Below, one piece after another: positions 1 to 12,225 of a stretch of 64,000 nucleotides of DNA. The DNA lies in contig CM057338.1 of NCBI GenBank assembly GCA_030015575.1, forward strand, positions 778,299,864 through 778,363,863, written 5' to 3'. Below the pieces are notes generated by a model that was not told where the DNA came from, did not search any database, and saw only the letters and a program-made list of their open reading frames with translations. This stretch comes from Agapanthus africanus. Lineage: Eukaryota; Streptophyta; Magnoliopsida; Asparagales; Amaryllidaceae. How positions within the stretch are numbered: position 1 is the first letter of the stretch; every line of letters begins with the position of its first letter. The translations under genes were made by a program, and so were the position numbers.

Positions 1-1551
1 CTTCATTACATTCACTGATTATCTCTCAAGATCCGGACATATGTTCCTGTTGAATTACAAGTCTGGAACTTTTAAGAAATTCGATGAATATAAGTTAGAA
101 GCAGAGAACCAAAAACGGGTATAAGTATTGTCCTTTGATAAGATCAAGGAGGATAATACTTGAGCACGGAATTCCTGGACTTTTTTAAAGGAGAATGAGA
201 TTCTCTCTCAGCATTACTCCTCCGTATACACCACAGCACGTCGGTGTATCGGGGCGGAGCAATCACACCCTATGTGATATGGTGCGCTCTATGATGATTA
301 CTACTGAGTTTCTTATTTCCTTTTGGGAGTTATGCACTTGAGAAGCTGCATACCTATTGAATAGGGTTCCAATCAAATCAGTTGTCTACCACTTCATATG
401 TGATATGGAATGGGAAGAGCCCATATCTTAAGTATGTTAAGATTTGAGGTTGTCCAGCCTATGTCTAAAAGCATAATCTGGACAAGCTCGAGGCAAAGAC
501 AGTTCTGTAGTAGTTTGTTGGATATCCTAAGCATTCACAAGGGAATATCTTCTACCTAACCGAGGAACAAAAGATGTTTTGTTTCTCAACATGCCACCTT
601 TGTGAAAGGGAATTTCTTATGAAGAAATTAGTGGTCATGAGGTAGAACTGGAAGGAGTTCCAGCTATACAAACTGCAGCTGATGATTTGGTAGAACCAAA
701 GGATTCAATAGTTTCCAACGAACCTTAGACTCTCCGCCGATCTGGTAGGGTTCCTCATCCACCTGAGAGATACCTCGGTTTCTCTATGACAGTGGGAGCG
801 AGGATTGCATCATGAGTTGATGACCAAACTAGTTTTGAGCTGGCCATCAGGAGTAGGACTCTGTAAGAATGGCTGGATGCTTATCGATCTAAGATGGAAT
901 CCTTATACACCAACAAAGTATGGACTTTGGTTGCTTTATTTGAAGGGTTAAATCCCCATCAGGAGCAAGTATATCTTGAGAAGATTACTTGGTGTACATG
1001 AAAAAGTTGAGAATTTCAAAGCTATGCTTATGTCCATCCAGATCTTACTTACCACGGCTACATACCATGACTACGATATCTGGCGGTTGGGTGTCATGAC
1101 TGCTTTTCTAAATGATGATTTGGAAGAGAGCGTCTATAAGTACACAGCCAGAGGGCTTCGTAGACAGTGGGAGCAGCGGAAACGTGTGCAAGATGTTTTA
1201 TGTGATAAATCAGCCAACGCGGAGTTGGAACATCTATTTTGATGTGGTAGTCAAAGAGTTTGACTTCATCAAAATGGTAGATGAACCTTGTATATACAAA
1301 AAGGTAGTAGGGAGTATGGTGATGATCCTCGTAGAGTACGTGGATGACATACTCTTGATAGGGAAGGAGTTTCCTATGCTACGCTCGGTCAATCTCTTCT
1401 TATCACAATGATTCTCCATATAGGATCAAAGTGATACCTCCTAAATCCTGGGTTTTGGATCTATGAGATAGATCTAATTGGATGTTAGGATTCTCACTAG
1501 TTGTAGTGAGATGGTATCAATCGATCCTGGGGAGAATCACTGGAAAGGTTC
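1..1551 (+). pseudogene. Element G: decayed copia integrase and reverse transcriptase
   Basis: Degenerate copia pol on the + strand. It opens inside the integrase core (FITFTDYLSRSG, matching FITFTDDYSRYG of intact element C). The rest of integrase, the linker (PPERYLGF-like near 760) and reverse transcriptase follow with many frameshifts. The RT active-site segment EYVDDILLIGKEF is readable at about 1335-1371. After 1420 the RT is shortened by deletions and stops at the insertion point of element A. The reading resumes as RNase H at 21507, so the two pieces are one element split by A. No frame stays open beyond about 100 codons, which fits an old copy. The left end of G lies outside the window. 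Confidence 0.85.
1547..1551. repeat. Target site duplication of A (left copy, GGTTC)
   Basis: GGTTC directly precedes the A LTR here and directly follows the other LTR at 21502-21506. Five bases is the usual copia duplication length. Confidence 0.9.
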
Positions 1552-3759
1552 TGTTGGAGATACTGCCATCAGAGTCAATTATTGGATCACAAGCACGTGA
1601 TTGTAATGATTGAGGGAGGACCTGTCCCAGTAGAACAGTCTTACTCAAGATGATAGTATGCTATCTGGTTTATCTTTATCATCATGTACTGCTTTAGGTG
1701 ACCTGACAGGTCGCTATTACACATTGATAGAGCCCTCAGGATTCTTGCTTGACTGCCAGCAGTATGAGGGCGATCATATACGTGGGAGCTGGTAGTCTAT
1801 AAGCACATCCTTAAAAGGTCCCTAGTCGTGGGAGTTTCGAGACAGGGCATCGATACTCCAGAGTAGACTAGTGTATACAGTCGAGACCCCGACGAGGGGC
1901 GGTGGCCGGTCTCACAAGCCACTGGTGTCAGTTGGTTCACCTAAGATGTATACAGGTGCTCATTGGGTTATGAGTACACCGGACAGGACTCGCCGGGAAC
2001 ATGCTAGTTTGTCTTATACCTGACGTCAGATGGCAGTTCCCTGGTGACATGTGTACAGGTTAGTTCATCGACCTGAGGATCATCATTTGTCTCGTGTGAG
2101 TTCCCTCTGTACTTTGATTACTACCCTACCACACTCAAAGGAGACGTGCAAACAGGTTTTAGTTGGGTACAGTCCCGAGCCACATGGAGGCAGTGAGCAG
2201 ATCTTCAGGGGTTCGTCTCTCCCGGTATTGGGGGTGAGGTCGCGCTGTGTCTAGGAGAGCCATTACACGAAGTCCTTGACCAAGGCAGGAGATTTACTGG
2301 TAGGTATTCCAGTAGTATCTCAGGGTGTTCTGGGCTACACTCCGACACGACTTGTACCGCTTTTGGAGGTCTGACTTTTACCAACCCCCTAGGCCCGCCA
2401 TGCGATGCTCATAGACGAACGAACCGGACTGTACGGATATTGTCACTGACAGGCTCAGTAGGGTGTCAGGATGAGTTCGCTCATCGACGTCCCTTTTGGA
2501 CAATAGCTGGTAGCCCGTCACGTATGGCTAATACCTATGACGTGCTAGTGGTTAAATCCACAGCCATAGTATTGACGAGTCTTTAGAGTCCCCCACATTC
2601 AGTTGCTCAAGTTTTCGGGTGAAACGCTGTAGAGGCCGTATGGAGATATGGCAGGGTTCGATCAGATACGTGCGGTATTGCACGGATCAGGATCATACGG
2701 TTAGTACTAGAGGCCGTATGGATATATGGCACGGTTCGATCAGATACGTGCGGTATTGCACGGATCAGGATCGGACAGATAATACTAGCCGGCTTTGGTT
2801 TAAGCCGGATCCTAGTATTGTACAGTGTAGATTTTGTCTCATTGCATTTGTATTCGGTCGGAATACAGATGCGGGTGTGTATACACAGTATCAGGGTCTT
2901 CCTGTAAATTATTACGGGACCAATTTTCTGGAGTTGCCAGTTTGCTTTCCGTTTCGGCCATATTTCTTTGTATCTTTCTTTGGCCGAAGATTGGTGGAGA
3001 AGGGCTTATTTGCATTTGTGCAAATACGCATTTGTGGAGGGTGTTCTTTGCATTTTGTTGCATCATGATGGTTTTCATGATGGGTGCACCATCCATTGAC
3101 TTGATTAATCCATCATTGCCTGACTTTTGTTTTGATGGTTGAGTGTTGGGTTTTTGGTATGAGTTTTTGGGTTATCATTATTCCTCATGACAACATTCTA
3201 GCATTATTGCTTACCCATCCCCCTTGTCTTTGCTCTCTCTCCCCCCATTCACATGTGTGGCCGGCCATTCCCTCATGGGGGCTGTCCAAATTTTGCAAGG
3301 GGTTCTTTGCTTCTCATTTGCATGCTAAAATTTCCCCAAGCCATGAAAAAGGTTCACTACTTCATCCCTCCACAAAAAGGCAACTTCCACAACCCCAAAT
3401 GAGACATAGAGCACTACACGTATTCTACAGCAAATCTTGGGCACATCGACTCGACAACTTCATGCCCGAGTTGCCTCGGACCAGAGGCGGGAGCCCGTAA
3501 AAGAAGCCGGCGACGTGGTGCCCTTCCGGCGAGGAGGTGGAGACCGGACATTCCGCGGGAGATCGGGACGACGACGAGAAGATCGGAGGACTCGGATCAC
3601 TCGGAATATCTCTTTACCCCTCTCTAGATAGCTAGGACTAGTTTAATGGCACGATCCGGGTTTATAGTGCGCGGTGGTGCCGGTTTGCTAGTTTGCAAAG
3701 TTTTTCGCTTCCGCATTCCGGCGTCGGATTGACGGCCGGGGCGCCGCCGTGCACTTACA
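1552..3759 (+). repeat. 5' LTR of element A (2208 bp)
   Basis: Starts TGTTGGAGA and ends GCACTTACA, directly followed by a primer site. It contains a 78 bp tandem duplication (units starting at 2631 and 2709) that is also in A's 3' LTR but absent from family members B and H, which accounts for its greater length. A long imperfect hairpin with arms AATACTAGCCGGCTT and AAGCCGG/CTAGTATT lies at 2781-2819. Short ORFs inside the LTR have no coding support. Confidence 0.95.
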
Positions 3760-3760
3760 G

Positions 3761-3773
3761 TGGTATCAGAGCC
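3761..3773 (+). other. Primer binding site of A (initiator Met tRNA)
   Basis: TGGTATCAGAGCC, the standard complement of plant initiator-Met tRNA 3' ends, begins one base after the LTR. Confidence 0.95.
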
Positions 3774-4510
3774 TCTCCATTAACCTCGTCTAGCTTGGTC
3801 TGATGTGTTTAATCTTTCGATCGAACAAAATTCCAAAACCCATATTTTTCATAGCATCAGTTTCTGTCGAAATTTTTTGGAGTCCAAAATTTTTTCAGGT
3901 TGTTTCAAAATACTGTGCAGGAAATTCTAAGACATCTGTGAAAATTTGGTAGAGTGATACTGTAGAACCGCCGCGGAACCACGGCCAAAACCCCCTTGGC
4001 GCCGCGGTTCCGCCGCAGTTCAGTGAGTTCACTGCACCATTTTTCCACAGTGATCTTTTTACAGTGAAATTGGGGTTTTGGAATATTCTTTTTGGGCCCA
4101 GAATTTCTTTATGTGCTACAGTAGTGCTTTGGGGCCCACTTGGTAAAATTTGATCGATCAAAAATATTAAACACATTAGTTCACAGTATTTACATTATAT
4201 CTGCGACCGTAAATGTCACTTGATCGGTAAATCCTGTCTAACTACTATAGCCCGGTTAGACGGATTTGCGAATGTGACATTCACGTTGATGTTCTGTGTT
4301 TTGCTGTGATGTTGCGGATTGGTCGTGGGGGATAGCCTGGATGTAATGCTAGTAAAGTTTTTGTTGTATTATGTACATTTGATATTGCGGGGCGAGCATC
4401 CGACATGTGGACTGCCGTCACTGCCTGATTGTATATTATTCTTTTGGCGCACGACTAGGTCGAGGTCGATGTACCCATTGTATGTATATTTTACATTCTG
4501 TACTAGGATT
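3774..4510 (+). other. Leader of A, first part, with paired GC palindromes
   Basis: Non-coding leader between the primer site and the point where B is inserted. At 3965-4018 two facing GC-rich motifs (CCGCGGAACC and CGCCGCGGTTCC) flank a short spacer. The same arrangement is found in the leaders of B and C and in the Athila LTR. GGGCCC-centred words near 4095 and 4131 also recur in the other leaders. The leader resumes at 14360. Confidence 0.8.
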
Positions 4511-6639
4511 TGTTGCGCCACGGCAGCGCCCCGGCCGTCTACTCGAGGCCAAAATGCGGAAACAAAATTTTTCTTAACTTTAACCGGCGCTACCGCGGAC
4601 AATAAACCCGGATCGTGACCATTAACCTAATGCTAGCAAACAAGAGAAGGGGGTAGAAGCTATACCGAGCGATCCGTGTCCTCCGGTCTTCATCTCCACT
4701 CCGATCTCCCGCGGAATCCTCGTCCGTCACCTCCTCGTCGAAAAGGGCACCACGTAGCCGAATACTTTTACGGGCTCCCACCTCTGGACCGAGGCAACTC
4801 GGGCGCGAAGTTGGCTAGCCGACGCGTCCAAGATTTGCTGTAGGCAAGTGTAGAAAACCTTTGTCTCAAAGGGTTTATGTAGTTGCCATAAGGATGATGG
4901 AGATGGAGGAAGAACTTTTGAGAAAGCTTGTGAACTTTGATTCAAAATGAGAATGAGAATAATTTTCCACCCTCACCAAAATGAAATCCCTCTCTCTCTC
5001 TCTATGTGTGGCCGGCCCCCCTTTAGGAAATATGGTGGAGGAAATCACAAAACAAGAAGGAAGGTGAGTGTAGGAAAAGAGAATGGGTGACCACATCAAA
5101 AGGTTATGATAACAAAATCAAATCAACTCTCATCAAGATCTAATCCATTCAAATCACCAAAAAGCAAACCATCATGAAAAAGCAAAGATGCTTAACTTAT
5201 CATAATGCCACAAATGCAAGAAACCCCCTCCACAAAAAGTTATTTGCAAACTTGCAAATAACCCCCTCCATCGGAAAAGTCCGGCCGGGAAAGAACAAAG
5301 GAAAACCGGCCGGAACGGAATGCAAACTGGCAACTACAGAAAACTGATCCCATAATAAATTGCAGGAAAACCCCGCTACTGCATATACATGCCCGCATTT
5401 GTATTCCCACTGAACACAAATGCAAAGAAACAAAATCTACACAGTCTAATACTAGGATCCGGCTTAAACCAAAACCGGCCAGTAAAATCCGTCCAATCAC
5501 GATCCGTGCAATACCGCACGTATCTGATCGAACTCTGCCATATCTCCATACGGCCTCTACAGCGTTTCGCCCGAAACTTAACTAACTGAGTGTGTGGTGG
5601 ACTCTAAAGACTCGTCAATACTATGGCTGTGGATTTAACCACTAGCACGTCAGAGGTATTAGCCATACGTGACGGGCCACCAGCTATTGACCAAAAGGGA
5701 CGTCGATGAGCGAACTCATCCTGACACCCTACTGAGCCTGTCAGTGACAATATCCGTACAGTCCGGTCCGTTCGTCTATGAGTTTCGCATGGCGGGCCTA
5801 GGGGGTTGGTAAAAGTCAGACCCCCAAAAGCGGTACAAGTCGTGTCGGAGTGTAGCCCAGAACACCCTGAGATACTACTGGAATACCTACCAGTAAATCT
5901 CCTGCCTCGGCCGAGGGCTTTGTGTAATGGCTCTCCTAGACACAGCGCGACCTCACCCCTAATACCGGGAGAGACGAACCCCTGCAGATCCGCTCACTGC
6001 CTCCATGTGGCTCGGGACTGTACCCAACTAAAACCTGTTTGCACGACTCCTTTGAGCCGTGGCAGGGTAGTAATCAAAGCACAGTGGGAACTCACACGAG
6101 ACAGATGACGATCTCAGGTCGATGAACTAACCTGTGCACATGTCACCAGGAAACTGCTATCTGACATCTGGTATAATCCCAACTAGCAGGTTCCCGGCGA
6201 GTCCTGTCCGGTGTACTCATAACCCAATGAGCACCTGTATACATCTTAGGTGAACCAACTGACACCAGTGGCTTGTGAGACCGGCCATCGCCCCTCGTCG
6301 GGGTCTCGACTGTATACACTAGTCTACTCTGGAGAATCGATGCCCTGTCACAAAACTCCTATGACTAGGGACCTTTTTAAGGATATGCTTATAGACTACC
6401 AGCTCCCACGTATTTGATCGCCCTCATACTGCTGGCAGTCAAGCAAGAATCCTAGGGGCTCTATCAACGTGTAATAGCGACTTGTCAGGTCACCTAAAGC
6501 AGTACACGATGATAAAGATAAACCAGATAACATACTATCATCTCGAGTAAGATTGTCCTACCGGGATAGGTCCTCCCTCAATCATTGCAATCACGCACCT
6601 GTGATCCAATAATTGACTCTGAGGGCACTATCTCCAACA
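4511..6639 (-). repeat. 3' LTR of element B
   Basis: Read on the minus strand it starts TGTTGGAGATAGTGCC and ends GGCGCAACA. It is 2129 bp, the same length as the partner at 12226-14354, and lacks the 78 bp duplication present in A. It includes the CTCCCGGTATT..GGGAG-type block shared with family II and III LTRs. Confidence 0.94.
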
Positions 6640-6654
6640 ATCTCCCACTTGCAC
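6640..6654 (-). other. Polypurine tract of B
   Basis: Minus-strand GTGCAAGTGGGAGAT abuts the 3' LTR. The identical word precedes the LTRs of A, C and G and primes plus-strand DNA synthesis in this group. Confidence 0.9.
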
Positions 6655-9115
6655 TCAAGGCTAATTATTGCGATGTCGCATACTCACAGCCCGTGTGATA
6701 CCGAACACCCAACTCCTCTACCAGTCAGTCTCACAAAGCTCGTTTGCGAAACTATTGCGTTCGAGGAATAGCCTCAGTGAGTGGATCCGCTGTGGTGTTT
6801 CTTTCTATGTCTCTCTTTATCTCAAGTTCGCGGAGAAATCCATCTCCCGAAATTAGCAATACCTGTCTTAGAATGTGTCTGGATATCTGATGGGACCTAG
6901 CTCATAAATGAACTCCAAATCCAAACTTCTTAGACTGTATCAACAACTGAACTTAATCAGTATCCTGCGCCATGCCTTTCCCTCAGTATCCACCTGGACC
7001 ACCTCTCTAAAATACTGCCCCTCGTCAGAGGGAAAACTATAACTCTGACAGCCACTCTGCCATCCATGTCACCTTGGAAGCCTGGAATGATAACCGTCTC
7101 CTAAAGGAGGCTGTCGTTATCAATTCCCTAGAACATCCACTTATGTTCTAAAACTGCTTCCGAATGTTTCTCCAGGATTGGATTAATATCAACTTATTTC
7201 ATCTACTGCAAGAACAACATCTGGTGTGGTACTTGACATCTCATGATTGACTCAATTGCCTAAGCAAGTGATCTGCCAATCATGCGTATCCCTCTCCGTT
7301 TTAGTCTGTAAGACACCTTTAGAGAGGGTGACTCCATCACCTGCAGGTACACTACCGTGCCAGGAGTCGTCCATTCTAAATACTCATAGAATGCTGTCAA
7401 AGTACCCAGATTGGGAAACCACCCAAATCTAGATCTAAAACCATAGATCTAGTAACCAGAATGTCTGATATAATATCCAAGTCCTATGTGGAGAAACCAC
7501 TGTGTGACAACCAAAGAATAACCGATCGTAGTATAGGAATATCACTTCCTACTCTGTGTATGTTATCCTAATGCCAGGACATCACACCCTACTACCTTCT
7601 TAACAGATCCATCCCCTATTCTGATGAAGTCAAACCTATGACTGTCACATCAGAAATAGATGATCTATCTCCGCTATATCTGCTTAAGTCTATAAGTAGA
7701 CATAAGCCTCTTGCCCACTGTGCTTCCGTTGCTCACATTGACTATGACAACTCTCTGGCAGAGTCATATAGGCATACACTTCTAAAGCCAGTTTAGAATG
7801 ACGCTATACTCATCCTCCTGCCGGATCTCATAGTCTGGAACAACAGCAATGGCAAGTCTGGGTAAACAAGAACCTCCCTGCCACAGTCCTTGAGCATACC
7901 GAAGTACCTCTCAGGTGCCTGAGGTTACCCACTTTATCTGTGGAGTGGCCAATGGAATGTCTAATCAGATTGAATCTTTAGGTTCTTATCAAATCTTCAA
8001 TAATCGTTTGCGGTTCTGGAATCACTTCCAGTTCTACCATACTCCCACTTCTGTTTTCTAAAAAATCCATTTCTTTTAAAATGTGGCGAGTCAAGAACAA
8101 TATCACTATTGATCTTCCAGGTGGTAGAAAGTCAACCCTTGTCATAGCCTGGGTCAACCCACAAACAGCCATTACAGAAACGTGCCTTGAGTTATCCGGA
8201 GTCTGGTTTTAAGCATAAGCCGGACAACTCCCCGTACCTTAACATCGTTAAGATATGAACTGTTCTAAATCCAATACAGAAACAGAGGCACTGATTTAAT
8301 TGAACCAGATTCAAATCATGCAGCTGTCACCAGTGCATGTCAACTAAACGGAAGGAGGCCGATCAACATTACTCAACTTAGGAATGTTTCCAATTATGAG
8401 TAACCTGAAAGAGAAGCAAGTTCTCATTACTATCAACTGAATACCATACACAAGTATCTACATCTTCGATCACCTTGAAGAATCCCGATACTTGCAATAC
8501 CTGGTTCTCTACTATATTCTTGTACCAATAACTCCTCAAAACTCAGACCCTGTGTTTCTACGAAACACATGTCTAAGAACTAGAGAAGTTAAAAGTAAAC
8601 AAAATATAGTGCGAGGACCAACCCCTCTTTCCTAATGGACACTGGACAATATACAATAATCTGTATAAGTCCCTGAGTCTAACAACTCATTCACTGTGTG
8701 TCGTAGGTTGAAAACTGTACTATGGTTATGAAGAATTACACCGCTGTTTAATGCTCCTTACCTAACCATCAACTGATATAGGTAAATGTCATAGACATAA
8801 TTTCAAAAGGTATATCTCACTCTATAAAAATAGACGTACATATATATCAATTTGAAATTGGTGCATAACAACGGATATTCAAAACCAAAAATTTGCCGAC
8901 CGGCAAACAGCCCAGGCGATTTCCTCAAATATCACCAATTACAATGAATCCCGATATAATGAGGATGATCACCTAATTCCCAATAACTTACTCCCACTCA
9001 TCATCTGTAAAACCATACAGATGTGAGAATCAAACCTGGTAAATACATACCCTGGAGCAAGTGTCTAATTGGGAAATCAGTTTTTCTTTTAACAGTACAC
9101 AGTGAAACTGAAACA
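6655..9115 (-). pseudogene. Decayed copia pol of element B
   Basis: Minus-strand relic aligning in order with RNase H (about 6700-7200), reverse transcriptase (about 7400-7800) and the integrase/RT linker (about 7800-8250) of element C. The YVDD region is at about 7550-7590 and is destroyed. Where C encodes DDILLIG, B has a stop plus an altered run. A at 18345-18400 carries the same altered run (minus-strand word CATACACAGAGTAGG) but keeps YLDDI. Shared damage in two separate insertions shows that the defective form itself was copied. No integrase core or protease is recognisable. Confidence 0.75.
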
Positions 9116-9119
9116 TTAA

Positions 9120-9990
9120 AATGTTTCGATGGGGTATCCTGGTATTCCTAGTAATGCCTCTTCCATTATCCAGATTGACAACTGTAACCGTATAATTCTT
9201 TGCCACTTCTCCAAATCCCTTTATATGTCTTTAGTCATTACCTTCTGCACACCCCTTTAGGCCAAATGGTTTTCTTCCTTCCCTACCGTTTGGCACCAGC
9301 CTATGGTTTGGAAGAAGACTATCCAATAAGTATAATGGGTGTACTGTCCTAATCCTAGGAACAGTCGCAATGCGAGAGAAGGTGAAGATAAAAGACAACC
9401 GAATGAACCTTATTCCTATTTCTCCTGAACCAGGATCCATCCCCGAACTGGAGCAAGTTCCTTTCGAGTTTGTAAATAACTATACGATGGATTATCCAAT
9501 AAACTTGGGATCTTCGTAGTGATACGGAATGTCCTGGAGAAATACAAAGGTGATTTAGGATTGGCGAAGAAATACTTGGTTTGGTCGTGAATATCAGTCG
9601 CAATTTACTTTGCCTTCCTTCTAATCCCTTTCTTTGTCTTAACTTAATACCTTCTGTACACCGTTTAGGCTAATTGGTTTTCTTCATTTCCCACTGTTCG
9701 GCACCAGCCTAAGGTTTGGAAGAAGACTATCCAATTTGCGTAATAGGTGTACTATCTCCTAAACCAAGGAGTACTCGCAATGAGAGAAGGTGAAAGGAAA
9801 AGACAACTGAATAGTCCTATTCGTTTTCTCCAGAACCAGAAACCATCCTCGAATAAATTCCTTCGAGTTCGTATATGATGGTTTTGTCCAATGGAAGTGG
9901 ACGTTCGTAGTAATACGGGGTGTCCTGGATAAAAGGGTAAAAGTAGGAGTGGCAATGAGGTCTGCAATTCTGACAATCCAAAAGCCTGTG
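9120..9990 (-). repeat. Duplicated 400 bp module in B, in the place of gag
   Basis: Two direct copies about 400 bp apart (the phrase TGTCCTGGAKAAA at about 9531 and 9930, and the phrase TTTGGAAGAAGACTATCCAA in both) occupy the position where C encodes gag. The copies have diverged considerably. I do not recognise a gag, zinc knuckle or other domain in any frame. The same duplication is in A, so it predates both insertions. Confidence 0.7.
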
Positions 9991-12212
9991 TTAAGAAGGT
10001 TCGGTCAACTTGGTCACTGAGTCATAGTCTTAGGGTCGGGTCAATGGTCGCTGCCAAAGAGAGAGAGAAAAGAAACACTCAGCGTGCACTCTAACCTAGA
10101 TCAGAATGGTTATCACTTTATCTAATCAGGAAACTTCCCACTGTAACCTCAAATTCTTCTCCAAACCTAAAAGAAGAATTAGTCGGGATCACCCGAGGAG
10201 TAAACCAACTCATCAGTGGGAATCGGGATCCAACTATCATCGCATGATAACTTGACGGAATCCACTCAAGTCACCACACTCCAGAAGACATGCGCGTGCT
10301 TGGCAAGTTTCAGTTTCTTTAGAAACTCCCGATGTATGTTTTTACCCCTAGGACCCAAGTGACCTTGACAATGCCAACATATCAAAGAGTCCTAGTCAAG
10401 TTCTACCCGTCATTATCTTAATTGCGTTAAACCCACCCGTACGAGTCCTTGACAATGCCAACATAACCGTACGACTGTCCTAACCAATCCACTTATCCAT
10501 GTAACAGAAAAGCATTACATAGCTACCGAACACTACGCCTCGGCAATGCACGACATACGCAGCACGAATACTAAGTAATACTAATCTAAAATGACGGAGG
10601 GCTACGGCTGGTTTTTGGCGAAAAACCTTTTACAGTAATGAACTTGATATCGTTGAAGGAACCGGATAACTTTTTATAAAAATATAGTGACGAAAACCTT
10701 TGCTAAAGAGGTCACTCCCGGTGAAGGGATCTCGGCTCTTTCCCCGTAGAATGAGGTGCAGGATATTCCAACTGAATACCACGATGCAAAGCAAAAGTAA
10801 TCGGCTATAGTGAAGTTATTGCCCTGACGCAAACTTCTGTCCAAGGGGTCAATCCCGGTGAAGGGATCTCGGCCCTTGCCTCGTCGACTGAGGAGCAGGA
10901 TATTCCAACTGAATACCACGATGCAAAACAAAAGTGAACGTTCTTGCAATAACAGCTTTTTGAAAAATTGTTCCAACAACATCAGAATAGGTTTGTTTAT
11001 CTTGCATTGATCCGAATCAACGCAGTCCTATCAATTGATCACACCACAAAAGAACGAAAATAATGATGTACGTATATGCCATCCGCATTCGCCACTGGGT
11101 CCCGTCATCACCCGTTAGGTTACTTAACTAACGACAGAGCGGGGACTGGACTAGCACGGATGCAAAACATATACAACATCTACTAGTATATATATAATAT
11201 ATAATTTTCGCTCAAGGCGTGATAAAATGCAACATCACAGAAATGTAACCAGCATCACAGAACAATACAGATATCTGGGATCCCCGGGTTTCACAGAGCC
11301 GCTTCTGAAACCCGACGTTCCCCTGGTCGTGTGGATAGCCCGTGCAATGAAAATCCTAGACCCCTACGGGCGCGACAAGTCACCCGCCAAAACCTGAAGT
11401 GAGGCAGCCCCCTTCAGCTCCGTGAATGGACCACCCAGTACTTCACGGAATCCGGTAACTTGGGCACCCCTCCTGGGTCAACCCTAGTACAGAAAGTAAA
11501 ATATACATACAACGGGTACATCGACCGCAACCTGGTCGTGCCCCAAAAGAATAATACAAACAGGCAGTGACGGCAGTCCACATGTCGGACGCTCGCCCCG
11601 CAATATCAAATGTATATAATACAACAAAACTGTACTAATACTGCAACCAGGCTATCCCCCACGACCGATCCGCAACAACACAGCACAACACAGAACATCA
11701 ACGTGAATGTCACGTTCGCAAATCCGTCTAACCGGGCTATAGCAGTTAGTCGGGATTTACCGATCAAGTGACATTCACGGTCGCAGATATAATGTAAATA
11801 CTGTGAACTAATGTGTTTAAAATATCCGATCGATCAAAAATTACCAAGTGGGCCCCAAGCACTACTGTAGCACTCAAGGAAATCTGGGCCCAAAAAATAA
11901 CATTCCAAAAACCCCATTTTGAACTCAAAAGCCCTCTGGAAAATTTTGGTACAGTGAAGAGTCTAGACGGCGGCGGAACCGCGGCCAATGCGTGGGTTTG
12001 GCCGCGGTTCCGCGGTGATATGGTGGAATCACATGACCAAATTTTCCGAGAATGCTTAAAATTCCCTACACATCATTCTGCAACTTACTGAAAAAAATTT
12101 CGAGCCAAAAATAATTCGACAGAAAACTGATGTATATGATATCGGGTTTTCGGATATTTGATCGATCGAAGCTTTAAACATACTAGACCAAGCTAGACTA
12201 GGTTAATGGCGT
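9991..12212 (-). other. Leader of element B with conserved structured blocks
   Basis: Non-coding. In element orientation from the primer site it holds four things. Facing GC palindromes lie at 11968-12015. A hairpin lies at 11285-11314 (arms CGGGTTTCA and TGAAACCCG). A 97 bp block shared by all copia elements here lies at 11075-11171. Two copies of a module starting GCATCGTGGTATTCAG (in reverse) lie at about 10690-10950. A short motif related to CCTTGACAATGCCAACA occurs at 10371 and 10446 and, degraded, at 10538. The GAGAGAGAGAAAAGAA tract near 10060 matches the one upstream of gag in C. Confidence 0.8.
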
Positions 12213-12225
12213 GTCTCTGATACCA
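12213..12225 (-). other. Primer binding site of B (initiator Met tRNA)
   Basis: Minus-strand TGGTATCAGAG directly abuts the 5' LTR. It matches 11 bases of the usual iMet site. Confidence 0.92.

Noticed and set aside
3761..3773. tRNA gene fragment
   Set aside because: It is only the primer-site complement of initiator Met tRNA. No tRNA body is present.
4231..4275. Inverted TGACATTYRCG words (also at 11690-11780) as terminal repeats of a DNA transposon
   Set aside because: Present at the same leader position in A and B, so they are part of the leader and have no independent ends.
5806..6108. 100-codon ORF in the B LTRs (also at 13521)
   Set aside because: It lies in non-coding LTR sequence and is conserved only because the LTRs are copies.
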